Source of the DNA: Massilia sp. KIM
GTDB taxonomy: Bacteria; Pseudomonadota; Gammaproteobacteria; Burkholderiales; Burkholderiaceae_D
Assembly (NCBI RefSeq): GCF_002007115.1
Contig: NZ_MVAD01000001.1
Location: 1,984,001 to 2,048,000, forward strand
Length of the DNA stretch: 64,000 nucleotides
Reading direction: 5' to 3'
The translations under genes were made by a program, and so were the position numbers. The notes under the pieces are model-generated. The model did no database searches, was not told where the DNA came from, and saw only the letters and a program-made list of their open reading frames with translations. Positions 32,498-40,683 of this stretch are shown piece after piece; within the stretch, counting starts at the first letter, position 1; each line of letters starts with the position of its first letter.

Positions 32498-34465
32498 ATG
32501 AACATTGAAAGCCGCAGTGTCTTCGGCGTGCTGTGCGCACGCATGGTGCAGATGTCTCGCACGACAAAGGTAACGCTGATGGTGGTGGCCGACTTCGTGG
32601 CCCTTCCCCTCTGTTTTCTGATCGCGATGGTATTGCGCGGGGGTGACCTGCGCCTTGCCATGAGTTTCAGCCCCGGCTCTTATTTACTCGTCGCATTATT
32701 AACCATCGCCGCCTTTTACCTGGCCGATTTATACCGCGCCGTCATCCGCTTTATCGATCACCGATTATTGAGCATGGCCGGCCTATCGCTGGCAATTGCC
32801 ATTTCCTGCGCTTATCTTTCGCTGCTGGCATTTAATGAGGTGAGTTTCCCGCGCAGCGCCCTGGCGATTTACTGGTTCATCGCTTTTTCCTATGTCGTGG
32901 TGTCGCGCATTGGCCTGCGCAATCTGTTACGGGTGCAGCGCGGCTCCCGCGCCGGCAACGCGGTGCCGGTCGCCATCTATGGCGCGGGCGAAGCAGGCGC
33001 GCGCCTGGCCCAGGCCCTGCGCGACAGCGACGACTACCGCGCCCTGTGCTTTTTCGACGACAAGCGCTCCCTGCACGAGCGCACCGTGGCCGGTCTGCGG
33101 GTCTACCCCACCGCCCGCCTGGCCGAGATGGCCGCCGAACTCGGGATCCGGACCACCGTCATCGCCCTTCCCACGGCGGCCCCCGAGCGGGTACGCGAGA
33201 TCATGCAACGCCTCGGCCAGGCCGGGGTGCCGGCCAAGATCCTCAACCGCCTGGTCGACCTCGAGGGCGACAAGCCGGCCCCGCGCGACGCCATCCGCGA
33301 GCTCAAGTTCGAAGACCTGCTCGGGCGCCCGCCGGTGCCGCCCCGGCTCGACCTGTTCGCCCGCTGCGTGCGCGGTAAGAGCGTGCTGGTCACCGGGGCC
33401 GGCGGCTCCATCGGCAGCGAACTGTGCCGCCAGATCGTCACCCTCACCCCGGCCGCCCTGCACCTGCTCGACCATTCCGAATTCGCGCTCTACACCATCC
33501 GCCAGGAGCTGGGGGCGCGCTTTCCCGAGCTGCCCATCCACGCCCACCTGGGTTCGGTGTGCAACGCCGACCTGGTCGACCGCGTCCTGCGCGAGGGCCG
33601 CGTCGACACCATCTACCACGCGGCCGCCTACAAGCACGTGCCGCTGGTGGAGGCCAACATCGTCGAAGGCCTGCGCAACAACGTGCTGGGGGCCAGGGTC
33701 GTGGCCGACTGCGCGGCCCGCCACGCGGTGCGCACCTGCGTGCTGATCTCCAGCGACAAGGCGGTGCGTCCGACCAACATCATGGGCGCGAGCAAGCGCA
33801 TCGCCGAACTGATCTTCCAGGCGGCCGCCGCGCAAAACGGGGGCGCCACCACCTTCTGCATGGTCCGCTTCGGCAATGTGCTGGGCTCCTCCGGCTCGGT
33901 GATCCCCCTGTTCCAGCGCCAGATTGCGCGCGGCGGTCCGCTCACCATCACCCACCCCGAGGTCTCGCGCTACTTCATGCTGATTGCCGAGGCGGCCCAG
34001 CTGGTGATCCAGGCCGGCGCCATGGCCAAGGGCGGCGACGTGTTCGTGCTCGACATGGGCGAGCCGGTGCGCATCGTCGACCTGGCCCGCACCATGATCG
34101 CCATGCACGGCCTGACCGAGCGCAGCCCGCAGAACCCGCGCGGCGACATCGACATCCAGTTCGTCGGCCTGTTCCCGGGCGAGAAGCTGCACGAGGAGCT
34201 GCTCACAGAGGGCGTGGTCTTCCCCAGCGAGCACCCGCGCATCATGCGCATGAAGGAAAGCGCCCTGCGCCCCAGCGTGCTCGACACCTGCATCACCTGC
34301 CTGATGATGGCCTGCGACACCCACGAGCGCGGCACCATCGAATCGATGGTCAAGGCAGTGGTCGCCGAGTACGTGCCCCAGGCCCCGCAAGCCGCGCCGG
34401 CGGCCGAGGAAGCGGCCGCACCGCGCACCAGCCTGGCGCGCAGGTTCGTGCCCTTCCGCATCTGA
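32498..34465 (+). CDS. Nucleotide-sugar 4,6-dehydratase, membrane type (CapD/WbpM/PglF-like)
   Basis: A 655-residue protein: four transmembrane segments in residues 20-145, a CoA-binding-like Rossmann region (AVPVAIYGAGEAGARLAQAL), and a C-terminal short-chain dehydrogenase domain with VLVTGAGGSIGSELCRQI near residue 300, SSDKAVRPTNIMGASKR (the Lys catalytic region) and FGNVLGSSGSVIPLF. Such enzymes convert UDP-GlcNAc to 4-keto-6-deoxy sugars for surface polysaccharides. The first 440 bases are clearly lower in GC than the rest. The start is not certain (32498; alternatives at 32543 and 32552). It is followed by a truncated sugar dehydrogenase. Confidence 0.9.
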   Translation: MNIESRSVFGVLCARMVQMSRTTKVTLMVVADFVALPLCFLIAMVLRGGDLRLAMSFSPGSYLLVALLTIAAFYLADLYRAVIRFIDHRLLSMAGLSLAIAISCAYLSLLAFNEVSFPRSALAIYWFIAFSYVVVSRIGLRNLLRVQRGSRAGNAVPVAIYGAGEAGARLAQALRDSDDYRALCFFDDKRSLHERTVAGLRVYPTARLAEMAAELGIRTTVIALPTAAPERVREIMQRLGQAGVPAKILNRLVDLEGDKPAPRDAIRELKFEDLLGRPPVPPRLDLFARCVRGKSVLVTGAGGSIGSELCRQIVTLTPAALHLLDHSEFALYTIRQELGARFPELPIHAHLGSVCNADLVDRVLREGRVDTIYHAAAYKHVPLVEANIVEGLRNNVLGARVVADCAARHAVRTCVLISSDKAVRPTNIMGASKRIAELIFQAAAAQNGGATTFCMVRFGNVLGSSGSVIPLFQRQIARGGPLTITHPEVSRYFMLIAEAAQLVIQAGAMAKGGDVFVLDMGEPVRIVDLARTMIAMHGLTERSPQNPRGDIDIQFVGLFPGEKLHEELLTEGVVFPSEHPRIMRMKESALRPSVLDTCITCLMMACDTHERGTIESMVKAVVAEYVPQAPQAAPAAEEAAAPRTSLARRFVPFRI

Positions 34466-34498
34466 TTTCCCTCATCCATCCCACCCACGAGGACATAC

Positions 34499-34591
34499 AT
34501 GCGTGACGAGAACCAATCTGAGCACCTGGAACAGCTGCTGGCGCGGCTGCACGACCGCAGCGCCGTGATCGGCATCGTCGGACTCGGCTAG
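34499..34591 (+). pseudogene. First 30 codons of a nucleotide-sugar dehydrogenase, truncated
   Basis: An ATG with GAGGA upstream opens a 30-residue frame ending ARLHDRSAVIGIVGLG-stop. LHDRSAVIGIVGLG is the N-terminal Rossmann start of UDP-glucose/UDP-ManNAc dehydrogenases (WecC/WbpA type), which should continue YVGLPLA. Instead the next codon is TAG and all homology ends. The remaining 390 or so residues are absent. The break coincides exactly with the break in the convergent wzc-like fragment, so this is one arm of a deletion scar. Confidence 0.85.
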
Positions 34592-34731
34592 AGGGTATTG
34601 AAATAGCCCTTGAGGTCGACGCTCGGTTCTTCGGGCAGCGGTTCGGGCGGGCGCGGATCGAAGGGCACCGACAGCACGGGCGGGCTGTGGTGGACGTGGC
34701 TCAGCGGGTGCGGTTCGTGCGGGCTGCTCAT
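34588..34731 (-). pseudogene. First 47 codons of a Wzc/Wzz-type polysaccharide protein, truncated
   Basis: A 47-residue frame with a good GGAGG, 11 bases after the export lipoprotein stop. It begins MSSPHEPHPLSHVHHSPP and ends SVDLKGYFNTL-stop. Proline-rich N-termini followed by DLxGYxxTLYDNRW and a transmembrane helix are typical of the chain-length/tyrosine-kinase co-polymerase encoded after wza. The normal next residue (Tyr, TAC/TAT) has become TAG at the junction. The membrane, periplasmic and kinase parts are missing. It shares its stop triplet with the convergent dehydrogenase fragment. Confidence 0.8.
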
Positions 34732-34742
34732 GGTGTCCTCCG

Positions 34743-35981
34743 TCAGGGCCGGGTGGTCACGCCCACCGCCGAGGTCAGCGCGCCCGGGAAGAGCAGGCTC
34801 AGGTGGCGGTTCCAGTTCGCCAGCGGCGAGGCGGCCACGTACACGACGTCCTTCGGTTTCAGCTCGAAGGATTCGGCCATGGCCAGCGCCCCGCTGAGGC
34901 GGGCGTCGAGGCGGAACACGCGGGTGCGCTCGGGCGTCTTGCGCACCACGTAAACCTGGCGCGCGTCGCCGCTGGTCGGGCTGATGCCGCCGGTTTCGCC
35001 GAGCGCCTCGTTGAGGGTCAGGCGGCCGTTGTGCATGGTGAGGGCCTTCGGAGTGATCACCTCGCCCGAAACGAAGACCTTGCTCTCGTCGCGCGAATGC
35101 ACCCGCACCACGTCGCCGTGGGCCAGCAGGATGGCGCCCGGGTTCACGCCCTTTTGCACCAGCTCGCGCAGGTTGACGGTCCAGCGCTGCTCGCCGCGCT
35201 CGAGCAGGATGCGGCTCTGGTCGGCGTTCGGTCCCATGCCGCCGGCGCGGTTGATGGCCTCCACCAGGGTCATGGGGATGTCGTCGATCGCCTGCAGGCC
35301 CGGGGTGCGCACCTCGCCGTCGACGTAGACGCGCTTGCTGCGGTAGGACTGGACACGCAGCGTGATGTTGGGATGGGCGATGTAGCGCGCCAGCTTCTTG
35401 GCGAGCAGTGCGCGCGCGCCCTCCTCGGTCTGGCCCTCGACCGTCAGCATGCCGATCAGGGGGAACTGGATGCGCCCGAGGTGATCGACCGCGAAGCCGG
35501 GCGGCACCGCATTGGGCGGCGCGGTGTTGCTGTCGGCGGCGGCCGTGGCCGATGTCATGCCGCCGGCGGCCAGCTCGGGGTGGTCCCAGACCACGATGGA
35601 GAGAATGTCGCCGCGGCCGATGGTGTAAGGCGGCGGGTCGGGCACGAACAGCGGCGTCAGATCCTGGCGCGCGGCGCTCGCGACCAGCGCCTGGCGCTCG
35701 GCCTCGATCAGCTTTTCGGTGATGAGCTCGGTAGGCGGGGCGGTATTGTCGTTCCCGCTCGTGCGCGAAGCGAAGCCGACGCCGGTGGCGCAACCGGTCA
35801 GCAAGGCCGACACCAGCACGAGCAAGATCAGGAGCAACAGCACAGGCAACATCGCAGGCAACATCGCAGGCGGGAGCGCTGCCGGCAGCCGCGCAAGGGG
35901 CAGCGGTCGCAGCCGGCCGAGCGGCAGCGCCTGTATGGCCCTATGGCAACCCGTTATTGCACCTGAACAAATCGAAGCCAT
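34743..35981 (-). CDS. Polysaccharide export outer-membrane lipoprotein (Wza/BexD family)
   Basis: A 412-residue export protein. A hydrophobic segment ending in the lipobox LLTGC is followed by the poly_export domain (PYTIGRGDILSIVVWDHPEL, then LIGMLTVEGQT) and SLBB repeats (RVYVDGEVRTPGLQ, KVFVSGEVITPKAL), the usual Wza build. It forms the outer-membrane channel for capsule or exopolysaccharide. The start at 35981 gives a long N-terminus before the lipobox; ATG codons at 35864 and 35852 would give a normal lipoprotein signal and may be the true start. The partner gene after it is truncated. Confidence 0.88.
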   Translation of the reverse strand: MASICSGAITGCHRAIQALPLGRLRPLPLARLPAALPPAMLPAMLPVLLLLILLVLVSALLTGCATGVGFASRTSGNDNTAPPTELITEKLIEAERQALVASAARQDLTPLFVPDPPPYTIGRGDILSIVVWDHPELAAGGMTSATAAADSNTAPPNAVPPGFAVDHLGRIQFPLIGMLTVEGQTEEGARALLAKKLARYIAHPNITLRVQSYRSKRVYVDGEVRTPGLQAIDDIPMTLVEAINRAGGMGPNADQSRILLERGEQRWTVNLRELVQKGVNPGAILLAHGDVVRVHSRDESKVFVSGEVITPKALTMHNGRLTLNEALGETGGISPTSGDARQVYVVRKTPERTRVFRLDARLSGALAMAESFELKPKDVVYVAASPLANWNRHLSLLFPGALTSAVGVTTRP

Positions 35982-36099
35982 GATTGTTGCCTATCAAAAA
36001 TAGACGTGTTACTGGAGCCTTTCAGCTCAGCGTACGGGGTCTATCAGGCTTGACTTTGCAGCGCGTCAAAGGTGGGGCCGGCTCGGGCGCCGGCGGGGC

Positions 36100-37923
36100 T
36101 CAGCGCATTTCTTCCATCAGCTTGAGGCCGTCGGCGAAGGCCCAGACGCGGCGGATCTCGATCACGTCGAAGCGCGCCGCGACGTTCGGCGGGAAGGCGG
36201 AATAGCGGGCGTTCAGGCGGACGAATCGGCGCACCGCCTCGTCCATGTCGGGCCGGCCGCTGGAGCGCACGATGGTGACCTCGTCGACGCTGCCGTCGCT
36301 GCGCAGGGACAGGCTGACCAGCGGATCGATGCGCACCTCGCGCCAGGAGAAGCGGGCTCCACCCAGCACCGCATTGCGTTCGAGCTTCTGGCGCACGCTG
36401 TCCACGTACAAGCGCAGCGGCACGTCGCGCTCGCTGCCGTCGGCGAGCGCGCGGCGCGCGTTCGGCCGCGCCTCTGGCGCCGTGGCCGGCGGCGGATTCA
36501 CGCTCGGGATGGTGACCCCGCGCAGCAGCTCACTGGCCCTGCTGCCGACGCCGCCCGCCAGCGCACCGGCAGGACGCCCGCCCTTGCCCGCTCCCGCGCC
36601 GATGCCGGCGGAGCCCGCTCCCTGCCCGTCCGCCCCCGGAGCGGCGGCCTGGCGCCGGGCCAGGTCCTCGGCCGCGCGGCGCGCCTCGTCCCCGGCACGC
36701 TGGCGCGCCAGGCGCTCGGCCTCGGCCTCGGCCTCGGCTTGTTGTGCGGCGAGGCGGCGCGCCTGTTCCTCCGCCGCCCGCCGTGCGTTCTCTTCCGCCA
36801 TCCGGCGCCTTGCCTGTTCCTCGAGGCGTTCGCGCTCGGCCTGTTCGCGCGCCAAGCGCTGCGCTTCCTCGGCCTGCTGGCGCTGCTGCTGCGCCACTTG
36901 CTCCTCGAGCCTGCGCCGGGCTTGCTCGGCCTCGCGCAGGGCCGCCTCCTCGGCCGCCCGCTGCTGGGCATGGAGTCGCGCGGCCACTGCCTCCTGTTCG
37001 CGCTGGCGCAACTGCGCCGCATTTTCCTGGGCCTGGCGTTCCTGCTCGGCCGCGACGCGCTGCGCCGCGAGACGCTGCGCCTCGGCCTCCCGCTGCTGCG
37101 CTTCGCGCTCCGCCTGCTCCCGGGCCAGGCGCTGCAGCTCGGCGCGCTGATCGGCCTCCTGCTGCGCCAACCGGGCCTCGGCCTCGCGCGCGGCTGCGGC
37201 CAGGCGCGCCCTCTCCTCTTCTTCCCTACGCCGGGTTTGCTCGGCGGCCAATGCCTCGGCCTGCCGGCGCGCTTCGGCCTTGGCCTCAGCCGCCGCCATG
37301 GCCTTGGCCTCGGTTTCGGCCTTGGCCTCTTCCTCGGCCTGCCGCGCCAGCACGGCCGGATCCGGCGTGTCGGGCGCTTCGACCGGCTCGGGCGGCGCGT
37401 CCGGTGTTTCGGTTTCGGGCGCCGCCTCGGCCAGCACCGGCTCGCCCTGCTCCAGGTCCGGCAGCGGGACGCTGAATTCGGCCTCCTTGTCCAGGTCGGT
37501 CGCGATGAGCGGCGTCGATACCGGCGCCACCCGACGCTTCGGTCGGACCGGCCTGGCGGCCTTGCGCGCCGCGGGCGCGGCTTTGAGTGCGGCGGCCGGT
37601 TCGGCAACGGGTACGGCAGGGGTCGGGTCGATCAACCTCAGGCCGGTCGCAGGCGCGGCGACGGGCGGCGCGGCAGGCGCCGGGTCGACCGGCGCGGGCG
37701 TGGATACGGGAGGCGATACGGGAAGGGGTGCGGTCGGCGCCTGCGGGGCAGGCGCATCCGGCGCCAGCGTGACCGTCAGCGGCCCGCCGCTGCCCAGGTC
37801 CAGGCCTGGCACGCCGAACTGCAGCGACAGCAGCAAGGCGTGCAGCAAGACGGAAACAGCACCCCCGGTCCAAAGACGGCGGTCGGCGCGGCCCTGCTGC
37901 GAATGTCGGCTGGCTGGATGCAT
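36100..37923 (-). CDS. TolA/TonB-like envelope protein with very long coiled coil
   Basis: A 607-residue protein. Residues 15-40 contain one membrane span (LWTGGAVSVLLHALLLSLQF), followed by about 120 residues of Pro/Ala linker, an uninterrupted Ala/Glu/Gln/Arg coiled coil from about 190 to 430, a glycine-rich hinge, and a C-terminal TonB-like domain (ERDVPLRLYVDSVRQKLERN, DPLVSLSLRSDGSVDEVTIV, RFVRLNARYSAFP). It is built like TolA but longer, and TolQ/TolR/ExbBD genes are not adjacent. It should link inner and outer membranes; the partner is unknown. ATG at 37923 is preferred (GAGGGC upstream). Confidence 0.82.
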   Translation of the reverse strand: MHPASRHSQQGRADRRLWTGGAVSVLLHALLLSLQFGVPGLDLGSGGPLTVTLAPDAPAPQAPTAPLPVSPPVSTPAPVDPAPAAPPVAAPATGLRLIDPTPAVPVAEPAAALKAAPAARKAARPVRPKRRVAPVSTPLIATDLDKEAEFSVPLPDLEQGEPVLAEAAPETETPDAPPEPVEAPDTPDPAVLARQAEEEAKAETEAKAMAAAEAKAEARRQAEALAAEQTRRREEEERARLAAAAREAEARLAQQEADQRAELQRLAREQAEREAQQREAEAQRLAAQRVAAEQERQAQENAAQLRQREQEAVAARLHAQQRAAEEAALREAEQARRRLEEQVAQQQRQQAEEAQRLAREQAERERLEEQARRRMAEENARRAAEEQARRLAAQQAEAEAEAERLARQRAGDEARRAAEDLARRQAAAPGADGQGAGSAGIGAGAGKGGRPAGALAGGVGSRASELLRGVTIPSVNPPPATAPEARPNARRALADGSERDVPLRLYVDSVRQKLERNAVLGGARFSWREVRIDPLVSLSLRSDGSVDEVTIVRSSGRPDMDEAVRRFVRLNARYSAFPPNVAARFDVIEIRRVWAFADGLKLMEEMR

Positions 37924-38027
37924 GCCCTCATGTTGCAATATTGTCAGGCAGGCATCTTAGCGTTTACTCAGCCGTTGCGCGAGTTGCGCACGATAGGAAC
38001 CGGGCGGGCCCACACCTGGCGGCGGGC

Positions 38028-38984
38028 CTAGCGCGCGGCGGGCTCGAAGCGGTAGGTCTCGCCGTGCTTCAGGTAGATGACGTCCTTCTCCAGACCGGCC
38101 GCCCTGACCTCGCGCGCGAAGTCCTCCAGAGGCGACTTGAACACGTCATAGTCGTTGTAGTGGATCGGCAGGGCTTTCTTGGGCCGTACGATCTGCATCA
38201 TGCGCACGCCGTCCTTGCCGTCCATGGTCACCTTGACGAAGCCGAGGATGCGAGTGCCGCCCAGGTGCAGCAGGGCCAGGTCGATGCCGGGGTAGCGGTG
38301 CGCGATCTCCTGGATGTCGTCGTAGACCAGGGTGTCGCCGCTGATGTACATGCGGTAGTCGGGCGTGTCCGGCGCCGCGCCGAAGTCGAGCACGGCGCCC
38401 ATGACCTTCGGCAACAGGGCGGCCACCCCGGCCGGACCGTGGCGGCCCGGCGTGCCGGTGATGCGCAGGCGCGCTTCGCCCTTGCTCACCTCGAGGCGGT
38501 CCCAGACCGACAGCCCATAGACCCGCTTGAAACCCATGCGCTTGAGCCCTTCGCCACCTTCCTTGGTGGTGACGATCGGCGTGGCGCGGTCCAGCTTCTG
38601 TTCGACCAGTTGGTCGAAATGGTCGCCGTGCAGATGCGACAGCACCACCAGGTCGATCGGCGGCAGCTGCTCGAAGGGGAAGGCAGGATCGGTCAGGCGC
38701 TGCGACTTCAGCCCATAGCCCAGGTGCACATGGTCGCCCTTGTGCAGGAAGTTCGGGTCCGTGAGGATGGTGAAGCCCTGGAAGCGGATCAGCACCGTCG
38801 CAGTGCCGATGAACTGCACGCTGCCCTCGCGCGCGGGGGCGGCGTCCGCAGCGGCCAGTTCCAGGCGGTAGGTGTCCGCAGCCGGCATGGCGGCCTGCGG
38901 CTGGGCCTGCGCCACGGCCAGTTGCGCGGAGCAAGCGAGCAGGAGCGTGATGGTCAGGCGGTGCAGCGTGCGGAACAGGGCCAT
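38028..38984 (-). CDS. Exported metallo-beta-lactamase-fold hydrolase (UlaG-like)
   Basis: A 318-residue protein with a signal peptide (ALFRTLHRLTITLLLACSAQ...AVA) and a metallo-beta-lactamase fold. Motifs are TATVLIRFQGFTILTDPNF (the UlaG-type start), the metal site HLHGDH at 117-122, the GTPGRHGP loop, and YISGDTLVYDD with the bridging Asp. The substrate is unknown; many relatives are annotated as Zn-dependent hydrolases. The second ATG (38984) has GGAGGA at proper spacing, so it is chosen over 38990. Confidence 0.88.
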   Translation of the reverse strand: MALFRTLHRLTITLLLACSAQLAVAQAQPQAAMPAADTYRLELAAADAAPAREGSVQFIGTATVLIRFQGFTILTDPNFLHKGDHVHLGYGLKSQRLTDPAFPFEQLPPIDLVVLSHLHGDHFDQLVEQKLDRATPIVTTKEGGEGLKRMGFKRVYGLSVWDRLEVSKGEARLRITGTPGRHGPAGVAALLPKVMGAVLDFGAAPDTPDYRMYISGDTLVYDDIQEIAHRYPGIDLALLHLGGTRILGFVKVTMDGKDGVRMMQIVRPKKALPIHYNDYDVFKSPLEDFAREVRAAGLEKDVIYLKHGETYRFEPAAR

Positions 38985-39075
38985 GCGCATTCCTCCATGG
39001 ATGGGACGCACCCGAACGGTGCGTCCGCAGCCGCACAGTAGCACGGGCGCAGTCAGCCAGGCGTACGCTTCGGCT

Positions 39076-39220
39076 CCCGCTCAGCGGTCCGCTCAGCGGC
39101 TCACGCTCAGCGGTCCCGCTCAGTTGCAACCGCTCCGTGGCCCCGCTCAGTGGCCCCTTCAGTGGCCCCGCTCAGCGGCTAAGGCTCAGCGGTCCCTCGC
39201 AGCGGCTCCCGCTCAGCAGC
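39076..39220. repeat. Degenerate tandem repeat of CCGCTCAGCGG words
   Basis: About ten imperfect copies of an 11-12 base word, CCGCTCAGCGG(C/T) and variants such as CCGCTCAGTGG, in a 145-base gap between the hydrolase and DUF5710 genes. The word itself is nearly palindromic, so many small hairpins are possible. No coding role is seen. Confidence 0.8.
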
Positions 39221-39225
39221 CCGGA

Positions 39226-39570
39226 TCAGGTCTTGCCGCGCAAGGCCAGCAGGCGGGCGCGCGCCGCGGCCCACTCGCTGCCGGCCAGGGCCGCCTCGCA
39301 GACGGCGCAGGGCTCGAAGGGATTGCAGTCGTGGCTGTAGTCGATGCAATTGGCCCCGACCACCAGCTTGGCGGCATAGGCATCCACCCTGCCCTTGGGT
39401 CCGCCGCTCGCGCCGCCGGCCTCCGCGCCGCCCCCTTTCGGCAGCCACTGGGCGAAGGGTGCGGGGTCGACGCCATCGGGCACGTACCAGCGCTTGCGGG
39501 TCGGGTTCCAGCGGGCGCCCAGGGCTTTGGCGCCGTCTTTTTCGGCATACGGTACGTCAAGAAACTGCAT
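39226..39570 (-). CDS. DUF5710-domain protein with C-terminal cysteine cluster
   Basis: A 114-residue protein. Residues 1-45 match DUF5710 (FLDVPYAEKDGAKALGARWN, then RWYVPDGVDPAPFAQWLP), a small domain found in DNA-mobilisation primases and other proteins and thought to bind nucleic acid or be structural. A Gly/Ala linker follows, then CIDYSHDCNPFEPCAVCEAA with a C-x6-C-x5-C-x2-C spacing that could hold a metal. The function is unknown. It stands alone between a repeat array and nhaR. Confidence 0.8.
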   Translation of the reverse strand: MQFLDVPYAEKDGAKALGARWNPTRKRWYVPDGVDPAPFAQWLPKGGGAEAGGASGGPKGRVDAYAAKLVVGANCIDYSHDCNPFEPCAVCEAALAGSEWAAARARLLALRGKT

Positions 39571-39674
39571 CGTGGTGGCAAGCGACTTGGTTCACCCTGG
39601 CGGCGCGCAGGGCGGCGGCTCGGCCGCGGCACGCATGATAACCCGGCGCCCGCCCGCAGCCCAAGCACGGCTCG

Positions 39675-40580
39675 CTAGGTCGCGCCCTCCCCGGCGAAGA
39701 TCGCGCCGGCCCGGTCCAGGATCCGGCGCAGCGCCGGGTGGTGCACGCGCCGCTCGACGGTCACGGCATAGAACTGCTCGACGATGGCGTCGATCATGCC
39801 GGCGAGCTCGAGTTCGTGCTGCTCGCACACGGTGCGCGCCAGCACCGCCGGGACCACGATGAAGCCGGCGCCGGCGCGGGCGAAGGACTTGAGCAGCGCG
39901 CCGTCGTCGAACTCGCCGACCACGATGGGACGCAGCTGCTGGGATTCGAGCCAGCCCTTGAGCTGGGTATGGATGATGGCGTCCTGGCCCGGCATCAGGA
40001 AGGGTGCTTCGCGCAGCCGCTGCGGGAAGGTGCCGGCGTAGCGGCGGCACAAGTCGGCGTGGCCGACCACCGCCACCGTGCTCGATCCCAACAGGTGGGT
40101 GTGGCCGCGCACCGTGCCGCCCGGCGGCAGGCCCTGGTCCGAGATCACCAGGTCGAGCCGGTGCGCGCTCAGGTCCTGCACCAGGTCGGCGAAGCGGCCT
40201 TCGCGGCACACCAGCCGCATCGCCAGCCCGGCGTCGCGCGCCGGCTGCAGCAGGCGGAAGGCCATGGTCTTGGGAATCACATCGCAGATGCCGACGCGCA
40301 AGGTTTCGGTGCCGGTGAAGACCCCGCGCCGGATCGCCTGCTCCAGCTCGTTGCCGAGGCTGAAGATCTGCTCGGCATATTGCAGCACTGTCTTGCCCGC
40401 CTCGGTCAGCTCCAGGAGCCGCCCTTTCTTGCGGAACAGTTCCTCCCCCAACTGGTCTTCCAGCACCTGCAACTGGGTGCTGATGGCCTGGGCGCTGACG
40501 TGCAATTGCTGGGCGGCGCGCGCTACCGTGCCCGCTGTCGCCACCACGTGGAAGTACTGCAGGTGCTTGTAGTTGATCAT
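39675..40580 (-). CDS. nhaR: LysR-family regulator NhaR
   Basis: A 301-residue LysR-type activator. The N-terminus INYKHLQYFHVVATAGTVAR, followed by AAQQLHVSAQAISTQLQVLE, is the NhaR subgroup pattern (most LysR proteins begin differently), and the effector domain has LRVGICDVIPKTMAFRLL as in NhaR. In E. coli NhaR responds to Na+ and alkaline pH. It is divergent from a TerB-like/TerC pair, which is its most likely target here. A nhaA antiporter gene is not in the window. Confidence 0.88.
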   Translation of the reverse strand: MINYKHLQYFHVVATAGTVARAAQQLHVSAQAISTQLQVLEDQLGEELFRKKGRLLELTEAGKTVLQYAEQIFSLGNELEQAIRRGVFTGTETLRVGICDVIPKTMAFRLLQPARDAGLAMRLVCREGRFADLVQDLSAHRLDLVISDQGLPPGGTVRGHTHLLGSSTVAVVGHADLCRRYAGTFPQRLREAPFLMPGQDAIIHTQLKGWLESQQLRPIVVGEFDDGALLKSFARAGAGFIVVPAVLARTVCEQHELELAGMIDAIVEQFYAVTVERRVHHPALRRILDRAGAIFAGEGAT

Positions 40581-40622
40581 GAATACACCAAAAAAATTGA
40601 TGATTGCGAAAGATTATTCGAT

Positions 40623-40651
40623 TTTACTTTCGGATTGTCGCTTCGTATAGT
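40623..40651 (+). promoter_or_regulatory. Candidate promoter of the TerB-like/TerC operon
   Basis: TTTACT (40623-40628), a 17-base spacer and TATAGT (40646-40651) in an AT-rich divergent gap. Sequence on its upstream side (ATTCGATTTTACTTTCGGAT) shows the loose ATTCG/CGGAT symmetry expected for a LysR site, consistent with control by the divergent NhaR. The regulator's site is inference. Confidence 0.5.
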
Positions 40652-40683
40652 GAGCTCACTAGTTCACCAACGAGAGGATTACC

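Noticed and set aside
34588..34591. The junction as a prophage or integrative-element attachment site
   Set aside because: No direct repeat, integrase or tRNA end is present; two convergent truncated genes are better explained by a deletion.
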